Shown here: positions 54,328 through 62,679 of the stretch, piece by piece
How positions within the stretch are numbered: the stretch's first letter is position 1
Layout: every line of letters begins with the position of its first letter
Source: Paraburkholderia phosphatilytica
GTDB lineage: Bacteria > Pseudomonadota > Gammaproteobacteria > Burkholderiales > Burkholderiaceae
Length of the DNA stretch: 64,000 nucleotides
Direction: 5' to 3'
Assembly: GCF_003443895.1 (NCBI RefSeq)
Contig: NZ_QQOA01000038.1
Location: 1 to 64,000 of the forward strand
Program-made: the position numbers and the translations under genes
Notes under the pieces: generated by a model
What the model was told of the DNA's origin: nothing
Database searches by the model: none
What the model saw: only the letters and a program-made list of their open reading frames with translations

Positions 54328-55545
54328 TCACTGCACGAGGTTGTTCAGCTCGATGATCGGCATCATCACCGCCAGCACGATCACCAGCACGACGCCGCCC
54401 ATCGCGAGAATCAGCAGCGGCTCGAGCAGGCTCGTGAGGAACATCGTGCGGCGTTCGAGCTCGCGCGATTCGCCTTCGGCGGCGCGGTCGAGCATCGTCG
54501 TCACGTCGCCAGTCGCTTCGCCCGAACGGATCAGGTGCACGAGCACCGGCGGAAATGTCTTTGTGTTGCCGAGCGCGCGCGACAGCGACGTGCCTTCGCG
54601 CACCCGCACGATCGCATCGTCCACGTTGCCCTGCATCGCGCGGTTGCTGAGCGTTTCGCTCGCCGCCTGCAGCGCGCGCAGGATCGGCACGCCGGCAGCG
54701 GTCAGAATGCCGAGCGTGCTCGCGAAACGCACCGTGTTGTAGCCGCGCACCAGCTTGCCGACGAGCGGCGCGGTCAGCACCCAGCGGTCGAACGCGAAAC
54801 GCGGCCCGGTCTGCGAAAGAATGCCGCGCACCACGTAGATCACCACGAGCAGCGCGATCAGCATCGCCCACCACCAGTGCCGCACGAATCCCGACAGCGC
54901 CATCATCATGATGGTGAGAAACGGCAGCTGCTGCTTGGTGCTGACGAACACGTTCACCACCTGCGGCACCACATAGCTCAGCAGGAACGTGACGATGCCG
55001 AACGCGATCAGCGTGACGATGGCCGGATAGGTGAAGGCCAGCACGATCTTCTGCTTCAGCGCGTTGCGCTGCTCGATGTAGTCCGCGAGACGCGACAGCA
55101 CAAGACCCAGCTTGCCGGTGTGCTCGCCGGCGGCGACCAGCGCGCGATAGATGTCCGGAAAATCGCGCGGATGTTCGGCGAGCGCGTTGGCGAGCGAATG
55201 GCCGCCCAGCACTTCCGCGCGGATCGCCGCCATCAGTTCGCGGATGTAGTCGCGCTCCGCCTGTTCGGTCAGCACGGACAGTGCCTCGCCGAGCGGCAGG
55301 CCCGCGATCAGCAGGCTGGCGAGCTGGCGCGTGAGGATCGCCTGTTCGCGCTGCGACAGCCGGCGCCCGAGCGCGAGCCGCTGCTGCCGCTCGCCGCGCG
55401 TGCGGCTTGCAGCAGGTTCGACGACAAGCGGTGTCAGTCCCTGGGTGCGCAGCTGCGTGCGCGCGTTGCGCGCGCTGTCCGCATCGAGCACGCCTTTCTG
55501 CGGCTTGCCCGCCGCATCGATCGCTTCGAACCGGAAAGCCGGCAT
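54328..55545 (-). CDS. gspF: Type II secretion inner-membrane platform protein GspF
   Basis: This is the 405-residue polytopic platform protein. It has two repeated cytoplasmic helical domains, each followed by membrane spans (LKQKIVLAFTYPAIVTLIAFGIVTFLLS and ERRTMFLTSLLEPLLILAMGGVVLVIVLAVM). It starts MPAFRFEAIDAAGKPQKG. It begins 1 bp downstream of the gspE stop, so the two are translated together. Confidence 0.95.
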   Translation of the reverse strand: MPAFRFEAIDAAGKPQKGVLDADSARNARTQLRTQGLTPLVVEPAASRTRGERQQRLALGRRLSQREQAILTRQLASLLIAGLPLGEALSVLTEQAERDYIRELMAAIRAEVLGGHSLANALAEHPRDFPDIYRALVAAGEHTGKLGLVLSRLADYIEQRNALKQKIVLAFTYPAIVTLIAFGIVTFLLSYVVPQVVNVFVSTKQQLPFLTIMMMALSGFVRHWWWAMLIALLVVIYVVRGILSQTGPRFAFDRWVLTAPLVGKLVRGYNTVRFASTLGILTAAGVPILRALQAASETLSNRAMQGNVDDAIVRVREGTSLSRALGNTKTFPPVLVHLIRSGEATGDVTTMLDRAAEGESRELERRTMFLTSLLEPLLILAMGGVVLVIVLAVMMPIIELNNLVQ

Positions 55546-55546
55546 T

Positions 55547-57034
55547 TCAGACCCCGCCCGTCACGCGGATCACTTCCTCGAGCGAGGTGATGCCCGCGGC
55601 GAGCCAGCGATCGCCGTCCTCGCGCAACGTCCGCATGCCCTGCGCGCGGCCGGCTCCGAGAATCTCCGCGTCGGCTGCGTTGCGGTGAACGAGCGAGCGG
55701 ATCTGGTCGTCGATGGTCAGGAGTTCGTACACGCCGCGACGGCCGATATAACCGGTCTGCCCGCATTTGTCGCAGCCGACCGGATGCCACTGCACGTGGC
55801 CGTCTTCCACTCGCTGCTGCTTGCAGTGCGGACACAGCTGCCGCACGAGACGCTGCGCGAGCACGCCCAGCAGCGACGACGCGAGCAGATACGGTTCGAC
55901 GCCCATGTCGGTGAGACGCGTGACGGCGGATGCCGCGTCGTTCGTGTGCAGCGTCGCGAGCACGAGGTGACCCGTGAGCGACGCCTGCACGGCGATCTGC
56001 GCGGTTTCGAGGTCGCGGATTTCACCGATCATGATGATGTCCGGATCCTGACGAAGAATGGAGCGCAGCGCACGGGCGAACGTCATGCCGATCCGTTCGT
56101 TGACCTGCGTCTGGCCGATGCCGGACAGATCGTATTCGATCGGGTCTTCGACCGTCATGATGTTGGTCGTCTGCGTTTCGAGTCGCGACATCGACGCGTA
56201 GAGCGTGGTCGTCTTGCCCGAACCCGTCGGACCGGTGACGAGCACGATGCCGTGCGGCCTGGCGATCAGGCGGTCGAATTTCGCGAGCGTATCGGCGCCC
56301 ATGCCGAGCGCTTCGAGGTTCAGTCGCTGCGCATCTTTTTCGAGCAGACGCAGCACGGCGCGTTCGCCGTGACCCGTCGGCAGCGTCGACACCCGCACGT
56401 CCACCGGCCGGCCGCCCACGCGCAGCGTGATCCGGCCATCCTGCGGCAGACGTTTCTCCGCGATGTCGAGCTGCGCCATGATCTTGATCCGCGAGATCAG
56501 CGCGCCGTGCAGCGCTTTCTTCGGCCGCACGACGTCGCGCAGCGTGCCGTCCACGCGAAAGCGCACCACCGATGCATTCTCGAACGGCTCGATGTGAATA
56601 TCGGAAGCCTGCTCGCGTGCCGCTTGCGTCAGCAGCGCGTTGATCATCCGGATGATCGGCGCATCGTCTTCCGACTCGAGCAGATCCTCGACCTCGGGGA
56701 TCTCCTGCATCAACCTCGACAGATCGACTTCGCCTTCGAGTTCGCCCACCACCTGCGCCGCGGTGCCGTCCTGGCGCGCGTACGCCTGGTTGATCGCGAG
56801 CGCGAGTTCGTCGGCCGGCAGTCGCACCACCGACAGCGCGCCGAAATTGCGCGCGATTTCCGCCAGCGCCGCATCGCTCGTGCGTTCGCTGATCCAGACT
56901 TCGATCGTGTCGGCGTGCTGATGCGCGACCAGCACCTGGCCGTTGCGCGCGAAACCGTACGGCACGAGCCGCGCCGCGAGCGGCGAGGGCGCGTCGCGGA
57001 CTGCTGCGGTCGATGCCAGTGACGGCGTGCTCAC
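55547..57034 (-). CDS. gspE: Type II secretion ATPase GspE
   Basis: This 495-residue AAA-like ATPase powers pseudopilus assembly. The N-terminal domain binds GspL. The ATPase core has Walker A GPTGSGKTTTLY, an Asp box (TVEDPIEY) and Walker B (IMIGEIRD). A tetracysteine zinc site follows near 400: CPHC, then CDKCGQTGY. It overlaps the end of gspD by 4 nt. Confidence 0.97.
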   Translation of the reverse strand: MSTPSLASTAAVRDAPSPLAARLVPYGFARNGQVLVAHQHADTIEVWISERTSDAALAEIARNFGALSVVRLPADELALAINQAYARQDGTAAQVVGELEGEVDLSRLMQEIPEVEDLLESEDDAPIIRMINALLTQAAREQASDIHIEPFENASVVRFRVDGTLRDVVRPKKALHGALISRIKIMAQLDIAEKRLPQDGRITLRVGGRPVDVRVSTLPTGHGERAVLRLLEKDAQRLNLEALGMGADTLAKFDRLIARPHGIVLVTGPTGSGKTTTLYASMSRLETQTTNIMTVEDPIEYDLSGIGQTQVNERIGMTFARALRSILRQDPDIIMIGEIRDLETAQIAVQASLTGHLVLATLHTNDAASAVTRLTDMGVEPYLLASSLLGVLAQRLVRQLCPHCKQQRVEDGHVQWHPVGCDKCGQTGYIGRRGVYELLTIDDQIRSLVHRNAADAEILGAGRAQGMRTLREDGDRWLAAGITSLEEVIRVTGGV

Positions 57035-59448
57035 GGCTTGGCTCCTGGTGATGCGGTCGTACCTTGCGTGGCCGGCGCGGTTTGCTGCGGCACGTATTGC
57101 TGCTGTTGCGGCTGGTTCGGCTGCGCCGGTTCCTGCTGCAACGGTGCCGCCGACGGCGCGGTGTTCGGCAGCGCGAATCCATTGACCGCGGGATTGGTCT
57201 GCGCCGGGATCGGCGGCGCATTCGGATCGCGCGTCATGTCGTTGTAGTTCAGCAAATTCTGCGCCGGCGCGCCGCCGCCTTCGGCCGGTCCGAGCGGCGC
57301 GGGCGGAATCTGCGGCGTGTCGCTGTCCTTGATCACGCGGTTATCCGTGCGGAACTGGTTCTGCTCGGAACGCATGTAATCGTAGCGGCTCTGCGCGATC
57401 GCCGCGGCATCGCCACGATCGCGCACGATCACCGGCCGCAGGAACACCATCAGGTTGGTCTTGGTGCGCGCCTTGTTTTCCGAACGGAACAGCTGGCCGA
57501 TCCACGGAATGTCGCCGAGCAGCGGCACCTTGCTGTTGCCGCCCGAGTAGTTGTCCTGCATCAGGCCGCCGAGCACGATGATCTCGCCGTTATCCGCGAG
57601 AATCGTGGATTGCAGTGCCTGTTTGTCGATCGTCACGCCGCCCGGGTTGTTCACGGTGGTCGCATCGACGGACGACACTTCAGTATAGAGCTGCAGTTTC
57701 AGGATGCCGCCTTCGGTGATCTGCGGCTTCACGTGCAGCACGGTACCGACGTCTTCGCGGTCGAACGTGTTGAACGCGCTGACGGACGTCGTGGTGTTCG
57801 CCGTCGGCGTGGCGTACGAACCGGTCACGATCGGCACGTTCTGGCCGACCACGATCTTCGCTTCCTGGTTGTCGAGCGTGATCAGGTTCGGCGTGGACAG
57901 CACGTTCGCGTCGCTGGAACTCGACAGCGCCTGCAGCAGGCCGCCCAGACCGAGCACGTTGCCGAAGCGGTGCAAGAGGCCGATGTTCAGGCCGTTCGGC
58001 AGCAGGCCGCTCGCGCTCGAACTGAGCGCCGAAGCCGTGTTCCCCGCGATCGCCGCGCCCTGCGCGGTCAGGTCGACGATGCTCGAATTGCCGGAGCCGA
58101 AGTTCGAGCCGCCGTACACCGCGTTGTTGCCGCTGCCCGACAGCAGCGCACCCTGCCACTGGATCCCGAGGTTCGATGCCTTGGTCGCGGTGAGCTGCAC
58201 GATCAGCGCTTCGATATACACCTGCGCGCGGCGCGCATCGAGCTGCTCGATCACGTTGCGCAGATTCCGGTACACCGGCTCCGACGCGGTGATGATCAGC
58301 GAGTTGGTGGCCGGATCCGCCTGGATCATGCCGCCGGGCTGGTTGTCGTTCTCTTCGTCCTTGTTGCTCGAGAACGAGCCGCCTTCGCTGTTGGCCTGGC
58401 TGTTGCCGCCGCCGAGCGGACTCGCATTGCTGCCACTGCCGCCGCCGCTCATCGACGACGGCAGCGGCGGGGTGCCCGACGTACCGGTGGACGAGTTGCT
58501 GCCGAGGCCGCTGCTGCTGTTGTTGCGGTTGAACGACTCGGCGCTGTTGTTCGACGACGAGTTGTCGTTGCCGCCCTTGCCGAGCATGCCGCGCAGCGTC
58601 TTCGCGAGCGCGGTTGCGTCGGCATTGCGCAGCGGCACGACGTGGATGTTGCCGGGCTCGGCGGTCGGTGCGTCGATCTGCTTCGCGAGCGTCTTCGCGG
58701 CCGCGAGCCGCGACGGGTTCGATGCGCGGATCAGCAGCGAGTTGGTGCGCGGGTCCGCGGTAACGGACACCTTCAGGGTCGCATCCGTGCTGCCGATCAC
58801 GCCCGGGTCCAACATCTTCGAGAGCTGCTGCGCGGCATCGAGTGCGTTCGCATTCTTCAGCGGAACGACGACGACCTGCTGACCCGCGGCGGTATCCACC
58901 CCTGCGATGATCTGCGCGATGCGGCGGACGTTGTCCGCGTAGTCGGTCACGACGAGCGTGTTGTTGCCCGGGTAGGCTGCGATCGTGTTGTTCGGCGAGA
59001 TCAGCGGACGCAGCACCGGCAGCAGGTTGTTCGCGGATTCATTCCTCAGCTGGAACACCTGCGTGACGACCTGGTCGCCGCGCGCGGTCGGCGCGTTGCC
59101 GACGTAGGTGGGCACGCCCTGAAGCTTGGCATCCGCCTCGGGCACGACCTTCAGTACGCCGTGATCCTGGACGAGCGCGAAACCCTGCATGCGCAATGCG
59201 GACTGCAGCGTTTTCAGCGCCTGCTCCTCCGGTACCGGATTCTCCGACACCAGATTCAACTGCCCCTTGACCCGCGGGTCGACGATGATCGTCTTGCCGG
59301 TTGCCGCGCCGATCGCCTTGGCGACCTGGTCGATATCCGCGTTGACAAAATTAAGCGTTACCTGCGCGAAAGCAGCCTGCGCGGTAAGGATTCCAGCCAC
59401 CAGCAGCGCCGCAGCGATGCGACGCTTTGCCATAGGGTTTCGTTTCAT
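57031..59448 (-). CDS. gspD: Type II secretion secretin GspD
   Basis: GspD forms the 15-mer outer-membrane gate. The 805-residue protein has a signal peptide (KRRIAAALLVAGILTAQAAFAQ) and an N0 domain (VTLNFVNADIDQVAKAI). Three N repeats are interrupted by a Ser/Asn/Gly-rich linker of about 60 residues near 300-370. The secretin core has GQNVPIVTGSY and VPLLGDIPWIGQLF. A Pro/Gln-rich C-terminal tail (about 720-805) is long, as in Burkholderia. It is the first gene of the gspD-E-F transcript. Confidence 0.97.
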   Translation of the reverse strand: MKRNPMAKRRIAAALLVAGILTAQAAFAQVTLNFVNADIDQVAKAIGAATGKTIIVDPRVKGQLNLVSENPVPEEQALKTLQSALRMQGFALVQDHGVLKVVPEADAKLQGVPTYVGNAPTARGDQVVTQVFQLRNESANNLLPVLRPLISPNNTIAAYPGNNTLVVTDYADNVRRIAQIIAGVDTAAGQQVVVVPLKNANALDAAQQLSKMLDPGVIGSTDATLKVSVTADPRTNSLLIRASNPSRLAAAKTLAKQIDAPTAEPGNIHVVPLRNADATALAKTLRGMLGKGGNDNSSSNNSAESFNRNNSSSGLGSNSSTGTSGTPPLPSSMSGGGSGSNASPLGGGNSQANSEGGSFSSNKDEENDNQPGGMIQADPATNSLIITASEPVYRNLRNVIEQLDARRAQVYIEALIVQLTATKASNLGIQWQGALLSGSGNNAVYGGSNFGSGNSSIVDLTAQGAAIAGNTASALSSSASGLLPNGLNIGLLHRFGNVLGLGGLLQALSSSSDANVLSTPNLITLDNQEAKIVVGQNVPIVTGSYATPTANTTTSVSAFNTFDREDVGTVLHVKPQITEGGILKLQLYTEVSSVDATTVNNPGGVTIDKQALQSTILADNGEIIVLGGLMQDNYSGGNSKVPLLGDIPWIGQLFRSENKARTKTNLMVFLRPVIVRDRGDAAAIAQSRYDYMRSEQNQFRTDNRVIKDSDTPQIPPAPLGPAEGGGAPAQNLLNYNDMTRDPNAPPIPAQTNPAVNGFALPNTAPSAAPLQQEPAQPNQPQQQQYVPQQTAPATQGTTASPGAKP

Positions 59449-60023
59449 GGGGTTAGTAGTCGAAGCAAACGGCGAATGGCTGCGAACAAAAAACGCGCGG
59501 TGTCTGTCGGCGACCCGGTAAGCCTTGCTTCACGGGCGTCGGACCCTCGGTGCGCCGCTCCCATCGGCACATCCTTTGGGTCAAATGTGACAATGTCCGA
59601 AAAACGTGAACAGTACCAGTTTTTCGTGTCTCTTTTGTCACAAAACCACGAGCCCCGACAGATTGTTCTAAGCGCATTGTCTTACTGTCAAGTTGACGAT
59701 CATTCCTAAGCCTTACACGAAATAATATTTCGCGAAGCGCTAGCCCCTGTTTGACGGGCCTCAGGAGCTGTCTCCCGCTGCCGTTAATACGAATAGTGGG
59801 ATCATGCAGCGAACTTATGTCGGTTAGCCAACTTTGCCGACCCCGGGACTGCCGGTATGATACGAGCGGGTCGGTCCCCGGCCATCCGTATGTCGTTACG
59901 GGTTTTCCCGCGGACCATCCCCACTGAGCGCTTGCGCGTCCCTGATCTGTTCGCACGACTGGTTGCATCCGCACCGTCCGCGTGGCCCGGTCAGCTCCTC
60001 CATTGCCTGAGTGTGATCGACCG
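59449..60023. other. Divergent intergenic region of gspD and the lytic transglycosylase
   Basis: No gene is supported; the 173-codon minus-strand frame here has no family resemblance. A candidate gspD promoter is TTGACA (complement of 59686-59691) and TAGAAC (complement of 59665-59670), but the spacer is only 15 bp. A CGAAAT/ATTTCG dyad lies at 59718-59732. Confidence 0.4.
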
Positions 60024-60470
60024 ATGAAACCCGCCTATACCTTCGTTGTCGCCGCGTTGAGCGCGCTGCTCGCGAGCGCGCCGGCGCACGCCGACTGCTT
60101 CGACGAGGCGGCGAACTATCAGAAAGTCAATCCGCTCATCCTGCGCGCGATCGCGTGGCAGGAGTCGCACAACCGCGGCGACGCATTGCACAAGAACGCC
60201 AACGGTTCGATCGACTACGGCGTGATGCAGATCAACTCGATCCATCTGTCCACGCTCGCGCAGTACGGGATCACCACCGGCACGCTGATGGAGCCGTGCA
60301 AGAACGTGTACATCGCCGCATGGCATCTGCGCCAGCAGATGAACAAGTACGGCAACACGTGGCGCGCCGTCGGCGCCTACCATTCCGAAACGCCGGCGCT
60401 ACGCGACGAGTACGCGCGGCAAATCGTCGGGATTCTCCAGAAGTGGAAGCTGCTGCAGGCGCAGCGCTGA
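60024..60470 (+). CDS. Lytic transglycosylase (SLT, VirB1/IpgF-like)
   Basis: This 148-residue protein is a periplasmic cell-wall lyase. A signal peptide (MKPAYTFVVAALSALLASAPAHA) is followed by the SLT domain. The domain shows ILRAIAWQESHNRGDALHKNANGS with the catalytic Glu, then DYGVMQINSIH. Such small lyases open peptidoglycan for secretion machines. Its place beside the T2SS operon suggests a service role for the secretin, which is inference. I chose ATG 60024; the frame is open from 59982. Confidence 0.9.
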   Translation: MKPAYTFVVAALSALLASAPAHADCFDEAANYQKVNPLILRAIAWQESHNRGDALHKNANGSIDYGVMQINSIHLSTLAQYGITTGTLMEPCKNVYIAAWHLRQQMNKYGNTWRAVGAYHSETPALRDEYARQIVGILQKWKLLQAQR

Positions 60471-60641
60471 ACCGGACGCGCTCCCTGACGTCTGCCGTCG
60501 GTCTCCTCCGTCCGGCGTTTGATGCACAATGCGGCTTCAAGCCGCGCCTTCTATTCCGCCAGCCTTTCGCCGCCTGATTCATTGCGCGGTCGGCCGGTCG
60601 CGTCGGTGCCGTTTTCTCCCTCTTTTCGTGTCCGATCTGCG

Positions 60642-61862
60642 ATGAACCAGCCGCCACTGCCTGTCACCGTGCTCTCCGGTTTTTCCGGCGCGGGCAAAAC
60701 CACGCTCCTCGATCACCTGCTTGCGAACCGGGCAGGGCGGCGCGTCGCAGCGATTGCCGGTGGTGATCTGCTCGACGAGGTGCGACGCATCGCGGCAAGC
60801 GGGCAATTCGACGCGATCGTCGTCGCCGCGGCCAGCGATGCGGATCCGCAGGCGATCGCCGAAGCGTTCGTGTTCACGGACGAAGCAGACGAACACGGAC
60901 ACTCGGTATTGCTGTCGGACCTCGTGCGTCTCGACACGATGGTGACCGTCGTCGATGCGGCGAATTTCCTGCGCGATCACGCATGCGCCGATGCGCTGTC
61001 CGAACGCGGCCTCGCGACTGCGGAAGACGACGATCGCACGGTCGTAGAACTGTTGACCGAGCAGATCGAGTTTGCCGACGTGTTCGTCGTGAACAAGGCC
61101 GATCTCGTGTCCGCCGACGATCTGACTCGCCTGCAGCACATCCTCGCCGAAATCAATCCGCGCGCAGTGCAGCTCGTGAGCCGCTTCGGACAGGTGAGCA
61201 TCGACGAAGTGCTCGATACGAAGCGCTTCGACTTCGATGCAACGTCAGGCGCGGCAGGCTGGCTCGCCGCGCTCGAACATGACCACGATCGCGATCACGC
61301 GCATGGCGATGCGTCGCATGATCATTCGGATCACGAAGCAGATGAATTCTGCATCGGTCATATCGTGTACCGCGCGCGCCGGCCGTTTCATCCACAGCGC
61401 TTATGGAATCTGCTGCACGAAGAATGGAAAGGCGTGCTGCGCAGCAAGGGTTTTTTCTGGCTTGCCACGCGCAATGACTACGGCGGCTCGCTTTCGCAGG
61501 CGGGCGGTGCGTGTCGTCACGGGCCGGCCGGCATGTGGTGGGCTGCGCAGGACCGCAGCGAGTGGCCGGATGGCGACGATGAACTCGCCGCAGAAATCGC
61601 CGCGGACTGGTATGGCGATCCCGACGACACGACGATCGGCGACCGGCGCCAGGAGCTCGTGCTGATCGGCGTGAATCTGGATGCGGCGGCGTGGCGAGCG
61701 AAATTCGACGCGTGTCTGCTCACCGACGCGGAATATGCCACCGGTCCGGATGCCTGGCAGCACTACGCAGATCCGTTCCCGGAATGGGATTTCGACGACG
61801 AACACGACGACTCCGACGAGCACCACCATCATCACCATCACGGCCACGATCACCATCACTAG
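60642..61862 (+). CDS. COG0523/CobW-type GTPase, CxCC motif absent
   Basis: This 406-residue G3E-family GTPase has Walker A GFSGAGKTT (13-21), VVDAA (103-107) and NKAD (151-154), and the CobW C-terminal domain (about 290-390). Relatives are metal chaperones, often for zinc. The family's GCxCC metal motif between Walker A and switch II is missing: the sequence goes from RRVAAIAGGDLLDE straight to FDAIVVAAASD. There are two His-rich stretches: a loop near 210-232 (HDHDRDHAHGDASHDH) and the C-terminal tail of about a dozen His. They may bind metal instead. The start is ATG 60642; a terminator follows at 61896. Confidence 0.88.
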   Translation: MNQPPLPVTVLSGFSGAGKTTLLDHLLANRAGRRVAAIAGGDLLDEVRRIAASGQFDAIVVAAASDADPQAIAEAFVFTDEADEHGHSVLLSDLVRLDTMVTVVDAANFLRDHACADALSERGLATAEDDDRTVVELLTEQIEFADVFVVNKADLVSADDLTRLQHILAEINPRAVQLVSRFGQVSIDEVLDTKRFDFDATSGAAGWLAALEHDHDRDHAHGDASHDHSDHEADEFCIGHIVYRARRPFHPQRLWNLLHEEWKGVLRSKGFFWLATRNDYGGSLSQAGGACRHGPAGMWWAAQDRSEWPDGDDELAAEIAADWYGDPDDTTIGDRRQELVLIGVNLDAAAWRAKFDACLLTDAEYATGPDAWQHYADPFPEWDFDDEHDDSDEHHHHHHHGHDHHH

Positions 61863-61895
61863 GCGCCGAGCGTGACGAAAACGCCGGACGAAAAA

Positions 61896-61916
61896 AAACC
61901 CGCCGTTGGCGGGTTT
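61896..61916. terminator. Bidirectional terminator between the GTPase gene and hupB
   Basis: AAACCCGCC (61896-61904) and GGCGGGTTT (61908-61916) pair over 9 bp with a 3-nt loop. On the plus strand CTTTCGG follows; on the minus strand eight T follow. It ends both converging genes. Confidence 0.85.
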
Positions 61917-61954
61917 CTTTCGGCGGGTGTCAACCCCGCAAAGCAGCAATCTGC

Positions 61955-62233
61955 TTAGCGCTTGTTAACAGCGTCCTTGAACGCCTTGCCAGCCGTGAAC
62001 TTGACGGTCTTGGCAGCCGGAATCTTGATGGTTTCACCGGTCTTCGGGTTACGGCCCGTACGTGCCGCACGCTTGCCCGAACCGAAGCTGCCGAAACCGA
62101 TCAGCTGTACCGAATCCCCCTTCGACACAGACTTCTTGATCACTTCGAGAAGCGTATCCAGCGTTTCGCCGGTTTGAGCTTTGCTAGCGCCCGTCTGTCC
62201 TGCGACGGCGTCGATCAGTTCCTGTTTGTTCAT
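61955..62233 (-). CDS. hupB: HU-type nucleoid protein
   Basis: This is a 92-residue histone-like protein that bends and compacts DNA. It starts MNKQELIDAVAGQTGASKAQ and contains the DNA-arm segment SFGSGKRAARTGRNPKTGE with the intercalating Pro, then IPAAKTVKFTAGKAFKDAVN. AAAGGAA lies 8 bp upstream. It is monocistronic with a sigma70 promoter (62283-62310) and the terminator at 61896-61916. Confidence 0.95.
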   Translation of the reverse strand: MNKQELIDAVAGQTGASKAQTGETLDTLLEVIKKSVSKGDSVQLIGFGSFGSGKRAARTGRNPKTGETIKIPAAKTVKFTAGKAFKDAVNKR

Positions 62234-62679
62234 TAAGGTTCCTTTCTGGGTTTAGGTTGACACGAACAGCGCGAACGCGCCGATTATACGTGCGCGCCGC
62301 GCGCCGTCGAGCAGCATCGGATCCGGATCGTTCCGGACGATCGCGTCGCGAATTGGTTGCGCGCGCCCCGTGCTGCCGCGTCCCGCTGCGGCGCCTGCTA
62401 TGATAGCGCAGCGCAAACCCAATCTGGATAAGGGTTTCGAAGAATTACGCAGGGTTTGAGAAGCCTATTCGGGATTCCCCCAACTCCTGTGTCCTAACCA
62501 TCCGGAAAGCGCGTCGAAATACCGCTCCGGCCGCGCGCGGCGTTGGTTTTTGCCAACGTTGGACCACGCCGAAACCGTTGCCTGGCGGTGCTTTCAGCGA
62601 TTTTTGACGTAGCGCCGGCTGCCGCGAACCAGTTCGGATCACCTGGCGTTTGCTGCCCGCACTCTCTTTCGCACGCCGC
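62234..62679. other. Divergent region between hupB and mnmC
   Basis: This holds the hupB promoter (62283-62310) and presumably the mnmC promoter. No other gene or strong structure was recognised. Confidence 0.45.
62283..62310 (-). promoter_or_regulatory. sigma70 promoter of hupB
   Basis: On the minus strand TATAAT (complement of 62283-62288) has a TCGACG -35-like hexamer (complement of 62305-62310) 16 bp upstream. It lies 50 bp before the hupB ATG. Confidence 0.6.

Noticed and set aside
55331..57022. Long plus-strand frame across gspE
   Set aside because: Shadow of gspE/gspF with no family features.
57064..59709. Long open frame (about 880 codons) antisense to gspD
   Set aside because: Composition is Arg/Val/Ala noise opposite a certain secretin gene.
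59453..59974. 173-codon minus-strand frame upstream of gspD
   Set aside because: No family resemblance or ribosome site; the region fits a promoter area.
61820..61860. CAC/CAT-rich repeat near the end of the CobW-type gene
   Set aside because: It simply encodes the His-rich C-terminus; not a separate repeat element or CRISPR.
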